DNA of 24,762 bases from Haplomitrium mnioides. Lineage: Eukaryota; Marchantiophyta; Haplomitriopsida; Calobryales. A model generated the notes under the pieces. It did not search any database, was not told the DNA's origin, and saw only the letters and a list, made by a program, of their open reading frames with translations. The DNA lies in assembly GCA_049999725.1 (NCBI GenBank), contig JBNGIS010010909.1, positions 1 to 24,762 of the forward strand, in the 5' to 3' direction. Of this stretch, positions 9,534 through 18,239 are shown in pieces. The position numbers and the translations under genes were made by a program. Positions within the stretch are counted from its first letter, which is position 1; each line of letters begins with the position of its first letter.

Positions 9534-10199
9534 CTACAAAAACATTTTGAAATCCCAAGTTTCCGACAAAAGAGTTACCTGAAGTTTAGGATTATAAGAT
9601 AATAAAAGCACCTCACTAACTCTCGTAATCGTGAAAGCCTTGACATGTTTCAAATGTTTCGAAAATCGGTTGAACATTTGATCGATTTGATCATGAGTAT
9701 AGCTAACCATGAGAAATCCCACCCTGATTTTTTGAAAAACATTCTTAGCAATAAGAAGACTAAGATATCCAAACATGATAGAATTCTTATTCTCTCATGT
9801 CGTGTTGTCTAACTGAAGATACAAAGTTGCAGCCAATGGCCCTTCAAAGTTATATAATATTTTGTTGAGCACAGTGACTGTCAAATTAGAATCACTTCTC
9901 AAGTTTCCATGCATTAAGAAGACCTTTGAAGAAAGAGCATGATTGAACATTAAGGCACCAACAACATGCACACCTACCAAACAATCTTTATCAATGTTTT
10001 TTGGTGTCAAAGGCTAGTGTGGAATGGCAGTTTTCTTCTGATCCATTCCATCAATGACAATTCCTAAGTACTTTTGACCATTAGCATAATACTTTCTTTG
10101 ATGGTTTGCAAGTTTTGATCTTTCTTTCATTTGTTGGTCACAATGAAGAAACAATTGGCAACTATATTTGGCTGCATCATCACAAATCATGAAAGACAT
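9534..10199 (-). pseudogene. DUF7869 core (nuclease-like domain)
   Basis: A single frame with two nonsense codons runs for about 220 codons. It has LGIVIDGMDQKKTAIPH (DGMDQ at about 10038-10052), HGNLRSDSNLTVTVLNKIL, ATLYLQLDNTT (about 9795-9830) and RVGFLMVSYTHDQIDQMFN (about 9660-9730). The family pattern is V-I-D-G-M-D-Q, L-Q-L-D-N, then H-T-H-x-x-I-D-Q-x-F, whose acidic residues probably form an RNase H-like active site. The two stops are TAG (expected CAG) at 10014-10016 and TGA (expected CGA) at 9795-9797. Acidic residues of all three motifs are still present; the first His of the last motif is Tyr. Confidence 0.8.
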
Positions 10200-10889
10200 A
10201 GAAGTAGTTCAGTAAAAGATATGTCAATACTTGTAACTTCAAAACACAACCTCAGGTGCCAAAAACATTCAAGTTATCTTAAACAATTGTTTGGATTCAT
10301 AGAAGTGAAAACTTTGTAAAAGATTACAAAGTAAATTTTAGGTAATTTTCAAAAAGGAAATCTGTTTTACTTAAAATAAAATAAAAATTAAAAAGAAAAA
10401 AAATAAGATTTGCAAACATAAGATGTCAGAACACATCCTCTAAGGGTTGAAGATGAGTGGAGACAACAATTGATCATATGCATGCATAAAACCAATACAA
10501 CAACACCAATATCATGGCTTGTTGTGACTGTTGTCGCGATTGGTTTTAAAAGGAACAAGAACTCTTGATTTAAAGCAACAAAAACAAAACTTGTTGCAAC
10601 ACTAAGTTCACCACCAAGAATGAGATTTACTTTCTTGCTTTATTCAATTGCAGACAAGATTAAAATTGATACTTACAACAATAGACCTAATACGAGCATA
10701 GAATCTCTTCTCACAACTCAATTTGCTAAGAATTATTCGACTCAAATCTTGTTTGCTGAATAACTTAACAAAAAAATATATTTTGGCTCTAAGTTCAGAA
10801 AACATAACATCTCTAGAACTAAGCTTTGAGTCCAGAAAAAAGAGCATGGATTAACCAAATGTATCAAGAAAAAAGAAAATTTGCTACCT
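10200..10889 (-). other. Probable intron region of the DUF7869-like gene
   Basis: AT-rich sequence between two recognised coding parts on the minus strand. A short open piece (10847-10644) reads SKQDLSRIILSKLSCEKRFY and ends at a GTAAGT, so it may be a small exon; I cannot confirm it. The rest (10320-10640) shows no coding signal. Confidence 0.4.
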
Positions 10890-11265
10890 TTGCCGGACTC
10901 CAATACAAATTTTTCTCTCAAAGATTTTATTTCTTTGCATGTTTCACAATTTACAAATCTATTGCATTTTGGAATTTTTACATTTGGAAAATGAGTTCTC
11001 CAATGTTTTCTTAAACCCGAGAAACTAATAATGCAATCAAGAGCTTTCTCTTTCAAATAAGTTGTGTAGTAGTTATAAACTTTCCATTTGGTAAAATTAT
11101 CGGGCAAGTTATAAACTTTGTGAGTGGGCATTCTCTCGTAATATCTGTGGAAAAATTGTCCATCCACTCACGGACAAATACTCCTTTAGTAAACAATTCT
11201 CTTTTTCTAAAAATGCCTCTAGAATTTGCGTTTTTTGAGATTTTGAATTCTTTGGATTCTGTCAT
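10890..11265 (-). pseudogene. Pre-core domain of the DUF7869-like gene
   Basis: The open frame at 11265-11053 gives the left part (FTKGVFVREWMDNF) and a frame shifted by one base gives the right part (FHRYYERMPTHKVYNLPDN, KWKVYNYYTTYLKE, HWRTHFPNVKIPKCNRFVN, CETCKEIKSLREKF). The order of a W-F-Y stretch with 'MPTHKVYNLP', a fork of hydrophobic helices, and 'F-P-x-V-K-I-P-K-x-x-R-F-x-x-C-x-x-C' is typical of this family. A likely splice donor follows near 10892. The CxxC may form half of a zinc site. Confidence 0.72.
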
Positions 11266-11400
11266 TCCCTACTGCTAATATTAATTTGAAGGCTTTTCTA
11301 TAGACAAAAATACCGCCAAGAAGAATATACAATTGTCAACATCGGAGTCTTTTCTTAGTATTCTCCATTGCAAGGTGATATCTCGATTCTCCATGCTTTG

Positions 11401-11912
11401 TCAAAAGTATGTTTCTCTCAGAGTTTTTAAAAAATATGTCTTACACAACAACAAGCAATTATTTTGACAACAAGAAATTCTCTTCAATTTAGAAATTGAC
11501 ATTGGATCGAGCTTTTTCTTCACAAAGCTCTTGTCATGATGGACTCTCCGCAAAGAATTTTCACGTAAGGTGTTCACTTGTTTGGGTTTTGGCTTAGACA
11601 AAGAATTCTTATGTTGTGCTAGACGATTCGGTCCGTAGGCAAATCCAGCGATAGGAGATAACTCGACTTGAAGATCTTCATCATCATAAACACATTTTGT
11701 TCTATTGCAGAACGTTTTCGAGAGATGAGGTTGTTCTTGAGGATTGGGAGATTTGCACCATTCCAAAACGAAATCTTGATCAATATCTCAATTAGAAGGA
11801 AATTTTTTTGTAACAAAATCGGTGCTTTTGGCAAAAACTCCAAAGAAATGTTGATTGATTGAGACCCTTTGCAAGAATCATTTCCCAAACTATTGTCTGA
11901 AAACTCCTCCAA
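11401..11912 (-). pseudogene. Cys-rich module of the DUF7869-like gene
   Basis: Two overlapping minus-strand frames together give a continuous reading: SDNSLGNDSCKGSQSINI and LEFLPKAPILLQKNF, then after a one-base shift WCKSPNPQEQPHLSKTFC to MSISKLKRISCCQNNCLLL. The ISCCQNNCLL pattern, with closely spaced cysteines before a helix (YFLKTLRE), resembles the zinc-like front domain that precedes DUF7869 in related proteins. It may bind DNA. The shift lies near 11770. Confidence 0.5.
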
Positions 11913-12021
11913 AAGAATTCAGTTTGTTTCAGATTTCCCAATCTCCTTGCGAGGTGCAACTTGAAACAAAATCACTCATTGTTTGAGTGGTGCTATCAAG
12001 GACATCGATTCATCTCCAAAA

Positions 12022-12590
12022 TTAAATCGTCAACAGATTGTATGTTTTTGTGTTTTGAACAAACACACTTTGATAATGAATATCGAGGTCTCCCTCAGAT
12101 GAGGACGAAAAAATATCTACAACCGTCTTAAAATTTTGTATTGAATCTCTTTCTGTTGATCTGTTGGAGTACTCAAAAGAAAGATTCAACTTCGACCACT
12201 TGAAGGGCAACAAAGATTTTGTATTGAATGAAGTTTGTTTCTTTAATTCTCTACAAGCATTGGGTTTGCTCTTTGATCCTTTGCACGCAAGTTGTTCACT
12301 CGTTAATCCTTTGCGTGCATTGGATTCACTCCTTGACCCTATGCGCGCATCGGATTAAGTTCTTAATCCTATACGCGTATGGAGTTCACCCTCTCAATCT
12401 TTTTGGGCGGAGCTATCTGATTCAACAGAAGCCATCGTTTTCTCCAATATACTCGCCATCACACTTGATACTTTTGGTACTCCATCGCTTACCTCCAAAT
12501 AATTGTTGTTTGAACAAATCTCAACATGCTTGTCAAAAGTAACACTTTTTTGTGAAGATGATTCTTGGAATTCTAACTTGTTCTTCTCTT
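12022..12590 (-). pseudogene. N-terminal part of the DUF7869-like gene
   Basis: Read on the minus strand, one frame runs from LEFQESSSQKSVTFDKHVE through VSSVMASILEKTMASVESD into a four-unit repeat and then to LLPFKWSKLNLSFEYSNRS and DIFSSSSEGDLDIHYQS. It is hydrophilic and Ser/Lys/Glu-rich, like the disordered front part of many transposase proteins. Two stops lie in it (a TGA after SSAQKD and a TAA inside the repeat). Because the frame survives across about 190 codons with just two stops, I treat it as former coding sequence. The upstream end is uncertain, and a GTAAGC that could be a splice donor lies after NNNYLE. Confidence 0.5.
12272..12391 (-). repeat. 30-bp tandem repeat, four copies, in coding frame
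   Basis: Units start at 12272, 12302, 12332 and 12362, each 30 bp. Each contains a self-complementary core: TGCACGCA, TGCGTGCA, TGCGCGCA or TACGCGTA. On the minus strand the repeat reads as about ten residues per unit, for example GSRSESNARK, in frame with the surrounding protein. The core resembles that of the 24-bp arrays in the divergent gene. Confidence 0.8.
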
Positions 12591-12591
12591 T

Positions 12592-13056
12592 AAAAACTTA
12601 AGGCACTAAAAATGCTCACTAAAAATCAAGTATTTCAAGAAACTATTTTAACAAATATTATTCACCTCTTGCATCCCACCTAAAAGATGTGTGTTTTCAA
12701 GAAATTTTTGCGAAACGACAAAATTGGGAACCTTTTGTGAAGAAAATGACAAAATATTAAAAAGAGAAAAACAAGCGATGCATTATATACTAACATTTTG
12801 TTTTTTGCACCACGCAAACCTTAGTATCAAGAGCTCCACGAATCATGTTTTTGTGGGAAAAGGTAGTTTTTGAAATTTAGGTATAAAAGATGTGTCAGTG
12901 GAAAGCTTCTTTCCATTGTTAAAAGTTCACTTTCTAGTTTTTGTTTTATTGTCATCGTTGTTTTTGCATTTACTTGCTATTTTGCCCTTTCTAACCTTTC
13001 GTGTTTTGTGAACTTTTGTTCTTTAGATTTTTCACCTCCAATTATTGGCTAGTTAA
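12592..13056. other. Divergent intergenic region
   Basis: About 460 bp lie between the front of the minus-strand DUF7869-like gene and the first plausible exon of the plus-strand ParB-methyltransferase gene. It is AT-rich and has no recognisable coding sequence. A TATAAAA at 12882-12888 could be a plus-strand promoter element. A shared two-way promoter would fit the head-to-head layout. Confidence 0.35.
12882..12888 (+). promoter_or_regulatory. Candidate TATA box for the ParB-methyltransferase gene
   Basis: TATAAAA lies about 170 bases before the first coding-like segment on the plus strand. It is placed as expected for a plant promoter with a short leader, but a single match in AT-rich DNA is weak evidence. 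Confidence 0.25.
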
Positions 13057-13306
13057 TTGTGAATCCCTAAAAGACCCTGATTGGCACTTTTCACTTTTTT
13101 TTAGAGAAGGTGAGAAATTCAATTTGGGTCTTGTGGTCCAAACCACTATGATCAAAGATGGAAAGAAAGCCAATAGCGGGCTGCTTGTGCAATCACAATA
13201 TGTGATTACCCTTTACAGTGCAAATCGCAAACGATTTGCTTTTTTGGAGATGAACGAGAGGGACATTTTTGTCAAGCATCTTCATGTAGCAAAAGAAGAT
13301 GGCAAG
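13057..13306 (+). pseudogene. Candidate first exon of the ParB-methyltransferase gene
   Basis: The plus-strand frame reads ESLKDPDWHFSLFFREGEKF, LGLVVQTTMIKDGKKANSG, LLVQSQYVITLYSANRKRF and AFLEMNERDIFVKHLHVAK, then AAG followed by GTAAAA, a plausible splice donor at 13307. The composition is that of a folded protein and it is open for over 80 codons. I do not recognise the domain. Its place in the same gene is inferred from strand, spacing and the matching frame pattern; it could be a separate small gene. Confidence 0.45.
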
Positions 13307-13681
13307 GTAAAATTTTAAAACCTTTTCTCATTTGTTTTCTTTTTTGATTGACTCCGAACTCCCAAGTCCATGCGCGCAAGGACTCTCAAGTCCATGCGCA
13401 TGGAGTCCCAGGGGTCCACTCACGTAAGGACTCCCTAGTCCTTACACACTTGGACTTGGAAGTCCTTGCACAAGTGGACTCCCATGTTCATGCGAGTATA
13501 GACCAAGGAGTCCTTGTGCAAGTGGACCTTAAAGTCTATGCACACATTGAGTCCATAGTTCATGCTCGCATGGACCTTAGAGTCTATGTCTATATGGACT
13601 GCATTGTCTTTTATCTTAATCTAAACACTTGTACTTGTGCTTAATCATTTTTTGTTTTGTTTTCAATTTACTCAATTTTTG
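13307..13681 (+). other. Probable intron with 24-bp array
   Basis: The segment begins with a GT donor and has T-rich stretches both before and after the palindromic array at 13365-13604. The 3' end lacks a clear AG just before the next coding part, so the acceptor may be mutated or placed elsewhere. The open frame across it arises because the unit length is a multiple of three. Confidence 0.4.
13365..13604. repeat. 24-bp near-palindrome array, 10 copies (array 1)
   Basis: Ten units in a row are each exactly 24 bp. A unit such as AGTCCATGCGCGCAAGGACT plus four spacer bases is nearly its own reverse complement. The middle varies (GCGCGC, GCGCAT, CACGTA, GCACAA), mostly by C-to-T or G-to-A changes. 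It lies between the first candidate exon and the ParB-containing part. Confidence 0.9.
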
Positions 13682-15137
13682 GCGGATTTTGTTGATTCCT
13701 ACAAAGACGTGAAGCGCGTCAAATGGGATTTCATAAAGTTGGCCATCTACATCAAAATTTTGAAGCCCAAGTAGAGCGTAAATATTCAACAGCTAGTGCT
13801 GCATCAGAGCGTGACTACATTTTCAATTCACATTGTAGGCCCTTCTGCACAAAAATAGAGAAAGGAGGTGGAGCTTGTTGAGGCTCCCAAAAAGAAGAAA
13901 CAAGCGGTCCAAAAGAAAAAGCATGTTCCAGTACCAGTTATTGAGGAGGAACCAGCCCCCTTCGAATCTCCAACAAGGTTGTCTTCCGTTGCCCCTTCAT
14001 CTTCAGCACCAAGTAGCTCGGGGCAAGAAACAGAGCTAGAGCCAGCTCGAGCTCCAATGTCAAGAGTAAAAAGGCAATTGTATAAAGGGTTGTGAACTTT
14101 CTAGGAACGGGAGCAGGTGGACCCTCAAACATGGTCTGAGGAAGATAAAAACAAAATAAGGGAGTCTTCAATCCAGCAATGTAGAGTCCACAAAGAATCA
14201 ATTACTATTAGGTTGAAGAACTTGAATCTGCCAAAATTTGGAATAGACAATTAGGGGCCTTTCAAGATTAGAAAGCTAAATGAAGATTTCGTTGAGCTTC
14301 TAGCCCAAAGAATGCTTTCAAATAAATATGCTCATAGTTTTTTTTATTGTTGTTGTTGACCCAAAGTGTGGGTTGAAGGACAAGTCAGAGTTCGATATTA
14401 GAAACCATGACTAGTATCACTACGAGATTGCAAGAGGCAATCATAGTGCTATTGCAAGGCAACTTTTGATCACAAAATACGGAGTGAAGAATTCGGCATT
14501 TTTGCTCTGCAGCTGCTATGTGTACATGGGTTTTACACCAACAGAGGCACGTATTTTTGCAACAAATGACAACTACGGCCAGAGGTACAAGCTGGAAATG
14601 ACCTCAATTCAGAAGGTCAAATATTTGCATAAGAGGTTTGTCAAGAGTAGTATAGTGTCATCCTAGAAATTAAAAAGAGAATTGATGTTGGAAACCTTGG
14701 AGATCAAGCCCAAGTCCACACTTGAGAAGACAATCACTTCTTAAGACAATTGGTTCTAGCTTGCATTTTGAAGTGGTGAGCTCTAGGATCTACAACAAAG
14801 CATATTTTTGACGTGGGCAAAAAATAGTGTGAAAGGCCAGAAGCCAAAGGCCAAGGGAACTCTTAGAATGGAGGACATGAAGTGGACACCTTGGAGGTCC
14901 CTTTAGGGTCTTCCCGATGAAGTGAAAATTTTAGTTTTAAAACACCTGGAAGCTAGAGAGCTTTAAATGGATGAAATGTCTCGAGAGGTAGAGAGACATA
15001 AATTTCTGGTAGTGATGGTGAAAAGTTTTTGTTCTAAAGTTTATTGCAACATCTGGGAGAAAGCAAGAGAGGAGCACCCTCTCCATACAAAGTAGTCTAA
15101 GATGGTTGCATTATATTCTAGTTTTGAGAAGCTTTTG
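13682..15137 (+). pseudogene. ParB-like part of the ParB-methyltransferase gene
   Basis: A plus-strand frame runs from ADFVDSYKDVKRVKWDFIK through a Lys-rich linker (APKKKKQAVQKKKHVPVP) and a Ser/Pro region into a domain with LNEDFVELLAQRML, VVVDPKCGLKDKSEFD, YHYEIARGNHSAIARQLL (GNHS at 14436-14447) and YVYMGFTPTEARIFATNDN. The order matches the ParB N-terminal (ParB/sulfiredoxin-like) fold: helix, strand, then G-x-H/R box, then the D/E-E-A-R-x-x-x-x-x-x-N box. After it come KPKAKGTLRMEDMKWTPW and further helices to SSFEKLL, then GTAAGT at 15138. There are five or more stops, mostly TAG and TGA, and a slip in the T-run near 14340. In bacteria and phages this domain is often joined to DNA methyltransferases. 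Confidence 0.68.
14250..14640 (+). pseudogene. ParB/sulfiredoxin-like domain
   Basis: The segment has about 130 codons. GPFKIRKLNEDFVELLAQRM gives the first strand and helix, VVVDPK the next strand, EIARGNHSAIARQLL the conserved nucleotide-binding box, and CYVYMGFTPTEARIFATND the following strand-helix with an N-terminal Asn-Asp. In ParB proteins this fold binds nucleotide and helps in DNA sliding. Here the basic Lys-rich linker lies upstream. No helix-turn-helix that would read a specific site is recognised. The TAG before YHYEIA is one C-to-T change from Gln. Confidence 0.65.
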
Positions 15138-15251
15138 GTAAGTTTGTTTTTTCAATGTACATTCATTTCTTTGGAGTTGCAGTGAATTTACACTAAGTTG
15201 TCTTTGGTTATAACAAAACAGGTTTTGAGTTCCTTTGTGCAAAGACTGTGA

Positions 15252-15618
15252 AGTCCATGCGCATATATACTTCATAGTCTCTACGTGCCTAGACTTCACA
15301 ATCCATGCGCACATGGACTTCACAACCCATGCGTGCATGGACTTGATAGTCCTTGCGCGCAAGGACTTTATAGTCCATGGACGCATGGACAACACAATCC
15401 TTGCCCGTTTGGAAGTTCATACGCGCATGGACTTTCAGTTCTTGGCACTCGTGGACTTCAATGTCCACACATGGCTTTCCTTTGAAGTACAAGCTCGCAT
15501 GGAATGCTACGTCCATGTATGTATAGACTGTGAAATCCATGCTCACCTAGTATATTAAATCTCGACGCTTGGACTATGAAGTCCAAGCGAGCCTTTACTG
15601 TTAAGTCTATGCACACAA
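15252..15618. repeat. 24-bp near-palindrome array, about 16 copies (array 2)
   Basis: The units follow the same plan as array 1, with a mean step of 24 bp and a few of 18, 21, 23 or 25. One unit, AGTCCTTGCGCGCAAGGACT at 15348-15367, is a perfect 20-bp palindrome. A possible short intron (GTAAGT at 15138 to AACAG at 15221) ends before it, and the flanking coding frame is the same on both sides, so the array might be an in-frame exon rather than intron sequence. Three TGA codons break that frame. Confidence 0.88.
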
Positions 15619-16831
15619 AAAGATCAGGGGTCGAAGAAGCCCCAAAAGATCAAGACCAAGCCCCAACACTTGTTTTCTACCCTCTTGCTTTTTTGCTTTT
15701 TTGCCAAGAAACTATAGAGTGGAAATTAAGGCAACAAAATGATGTTGCATCCCTTCCAATTGATGGAGTTGTGAGAGATGAAGACGAGGACTTAATGTCC
15801 TAGGTTGATGGTCTCAACATGGCATACTACCAAGTCCATGGGGAGGCTAATGCTTGTCAATTGAAGGGATTTGTGAAACCTAGGTGTTTCACTCTAGCGA
15901 TTGCGGATATTCCTTATGGTTACAACTTTATAGAATGCAAGCATGACGATTCAGAACCTTTTTCCAAAGATGACATTTTTGACATGGTTGCAATCACGAT
16001 GTCAGATTTTTGGTCATTTGTAATTATACATTCATCGCAACAATTTGGCATCGTCAAAGATGCCCTTTTGGAAGTTTGTTGTGCTATCGACCATGATATT
16101 TGGTACGTTCTTCTTTGATTTTTTGGTTTTTTAGTTTATCTTGTTTAGTTTTTCTACACTTTGTTTACATTGTTTGATTTGTTTGTTTTTCTTATTATAG
16201 GGACAAAAGCAACATTCATCATTTCGGTGGTTCAAGAATTGCATACGCCTACGAGTATTGGACTGTGGGCTAGAAGACGAAAGAAGGAAAGAGGAGCACA
16301 AGGCTTTTCAATTTGCAGCCTGCTTTTGCAAGTGGTCTACCTCGACAAATAATGTGTAGTATTTTTAGTTGTCCTAAGATTTCAGCCAAACTAAAACATC
16401 CAAAAGATGATGCTCCTATAAATATTTATCAAAAGTTTCATGCTCTTTACAAATTTCTTATTGACCGTTTGTCAATAGAGCAAGGTTGGATCTTAGATCT
16501 TTGCTCTGGGTCCGGTAGAGGCACTGTTTGTGCTTTAAAGCTAATGCAAAACTACATGGATGTGGAATATGATAGACGCCAATCTATCTACATTCCTCAA
16601 AAAGTTTTGATAATGGCTTCATTGCCATCCGACGTGACATAATCATATATAGTGCATGCATACCACAAGGAACGTGTTCCTCTTGGTATTGTAGGTGCTA
16701 CTAGTGATTTTGTTGCCATCTCTATGACTGGAAAGTCTCGGCATGACTCTCTAGCGGCTATAGATGCTCAACTAGTGGATTTAGATGAGACAGTTTCTCG
16801 TGAGGAGGATAGAGCCGTAGCATCTGGTTGA
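15619..16831 (+). pseudogene. N6/N4 DNA methyltransferase domain, copy A
   Basis: The first exon (to 16102) has VDGLNMAYYQVHGEANACQL and TLAIADIPYGYNF, where DIPYG at 15906-15920 is motif IV, the catalytic D-P-P-Y box. A 98-bp GT-AG intron (16103-16200) splits a Trp codon, giving DIW-DKSN after splicing. The second exon has HALYKFLIDRL and WILDLCSGSGRGTVCALKLM, motif I for S-adenosylmethionine binding (16496-16522), then VEYDRRQS. Motif IV before motif I is the beta-class order (N6_N4 methyltransferase family, known in bacteria and phages). The stop is TGA at 16829-16831. Nonsense codons at 15801-15803, in VG-stop-KTK and in SDVT-stop end its function, though both key motifs remain. Confidence 0.78.
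16103..16200 (+). other. 98-bp spliceosomal intron in copy A
   Basis: GTACGT begins the intron and TTATTATAG ends it. The body is T-rich, as in plant introns. Joining the sides restores a Trp codon and links CAIDHDIW to DKSNIHHFGG in one frame. The same position in copy B begins GCAAGT and in copy C GTAAGT. Confidence 0.8.
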
Positions 16832-17105
16832 AGAAATTATTTTATTAGTAAATTATTTTTTTTGCAAAGTTTTATTTGCTAAAGTTTCAATCTTGTTGCA
16901 CTCGCAACCCATTTCAAGTCTTTTCATCACGATTCAATTTGGTGCGCAAAGTGGTTTTTGAGTAAAACGATTTTTTTTTTTGAAATTTAGCTAAGAAGTC
17001 TATGATAGCATGGAAATTCACTTTCCTTTTTCATTTTTTGTTTCTTCTTAGATGACCTTTTGCATTCTCTGCTTCCAATTACTCAACAGTCTTGGATCAC
17101 TTCAG
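16832..17105 (+). other. 3' flank of copy A
   Basis: AT-rich sequence after the stop, with T-runs near 16853 and 16971. It aligns with the flanks after copies B and C. No gene is seen. Confidence 0.5.
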
Positions 17106-17245
17106 TTGTCCATGCGGGCATGGGCTTCATTTATTCAAGCTCGAGTTAGTTGTAGTTGTCCATGTGCACAAGTATCTTTCAAACAAAGCGTGTCTACAAT
17201 TGCTCCTCAATTGTCCATGTGCACATAGGCTTCAACAATCTTTTC
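17106..17245. repeat. 25-bp repeat array after copy A, about 5 copies
   Basis: Units start at 17106, 17131 and 17156, and again at 17211, around a 30-bp variant. The unit begins TTGTCCATG or TTATTCAAG and holds short self-complementary cores such as GTGCAC. The period is 25 bp, not 24 as in the arrays before the methyltransferase parts. Confidence 0.75.
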
Positions 17246-17665
17246 ATATATTTGCTTCAATAATCCTATTATGCAAACACTTTAGGGTTCTTTTTCAAAT
17301 TTGTTTTGTATAAATTTTGATTGCTTTAATCAACTTTTTAAATTATAGATATCATTGTTTGTTTTGAAAATATTTAACAACAAATGTTGAGTAAAGTTTT
17401 CTATTTTATTCATTTGTTGATGCTTATGCTTTTGAAAGATGAAATTATGGATGTAATATTTTTAAAATACTCATAAGAAAATTTGTTTTCAATACAATGT
17501 GCACTCAAAGTGAGCTATTTTGATATGTACAATTACACTTTTTTTTACAAACAAATATTGCTAGCGTGAAAATCATGATTTTTAAAGCATAAATTACAAA
17601 TTTGGTTTCTGAGAGCAAAAAATAAAGAAGGAACCCTATAGCGGTTTTTGGTTCAAAGTAGCAGT
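17246..17665. other. AT-rich end of repeat unit A
   Basis: No coding signal. The sequence is similar to 20060-20465 after copy B, including a KDEIM-like AT-rich stretch and the closing GGTTCAAAGTAGCAGTTGTT. This end marks the junction between tandem units A and B. Confidence 0.65.
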
Positions 17666-17750
17666 TGTTGTTTTGAGAAATTGTTGGTAAGTGTCTTTTC
17701 TTTTCTCTATTTTGATTCCTAATTTTATTTCAATTTGTCTTTGAAGGTTC

Positions 17751-18115
17751 AAGAGTGCATGCGCGTATGGACTTTTGAGAGTCCATGCGTGCAAAAACTC
17801 GAGAGTTCATGTTCACCTTGACTGTCAAGAGTTCATACATGCATGGACTCTCAAGTCTATGCGTGCATGGACTCTCGAGTCCTTGCATGCTTAGACGTTT
17901 GAGTTCAAACTCGTGCCAACTCTCAAGTTCATGCGTGCATGGACTTGAGAGTCTATTTGCACATGGGTTCTCAAGACTTCATGCTCGCAGTAACTTGTGA
18001 GTCCCTACCCGTAGGGACTCGAGAGACCATGTGCACATGGACTCTAGAGTCCAAGCTTGCAAAGACTCTCTAGTCTGTTTGCGTATGGACTCTTGAGTCT
18101 ATGCGGATATAGAAA
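17751..18115. repeat. 24-bp near-palindrome array, about 15 copies (array 3)
   Basis: The same unit plan as arrays 1 and 2, with cores such as CATGCGTGCATG and CCATGTGCACATGG (a perfect 14-bp palindrome). The bases between the palindromes often read CTCGAG or CTCAAG, so the spacer is self-complementary as well. A GTAAGT...TTGAAG stretch comes before it, and a T-rich tract ending TTACAAG comes after it, so it could be an exon or the middle of an intron. Confidence 0.87.
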
Positions 18116-18239
18116 CTCAATCTCTCCTTATCTTGTACTCATTGTTTTTCTTATTTTTTTAGTCTAATTTGTTTATCTATTTTTCTTACAAGGTGACAAA
18201 GTTTTCAAACGACAGCCGACCAAAACATTGACGAGCACT

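Larger units (their letters stand above)
8858..12590 (-). pseudogene. DUF7869-type transposase-like gene, decayed
   Basis: Ordered pieces on the minus strand give a multi-domain protein: a hydrophilic N part with 10-residue repeats (12590-12022), a Cys-rich module (11912-11401), a segment with PTHKVYNLPDNFTKWKVY and CETCKEIKSL (about 11167-10890), an acidic-motif core (10199-9534), and a C-terminal module (9376-8858). The order and motifs match the eukaryotic family whose core is called DUF7869, found in transposon-like proteins of plants and animals; I recognise it from memory. The core would probably have an RNase H-like nuclease fold acting on DNA. At least one intron is likely (donor after GKG near 10892). 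There are several stops, mainly TAG and TGA, frameshifts near 11155, 11770 and 9275, and an assembly gap at 9377-9476. Confidence 0.75.

Noticed and set aside
13365-13604. CRISPR-like array because of regular short palindromic repeats
   Set aside because: Spacers are four bases long, repeats vary, and the context is a eukaryotic intron-bearing gene. It is a minisatellite of palindromes, not CRISPR.
13348-13644. 98-codon plus-strand frame across array 1 with 8-residue repeats
   Set aside because: The frame is open simply because the unit is 24 bp with few stop-making changes. It has no link to a start context, and splice-like signals surround it.
15289-15546. 85-codon minus-strand frame across array 2
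   Set aside because: Because the units are palindromic, both strands are open and code for similar repeats; this is a by-product of the DNA symmetry.
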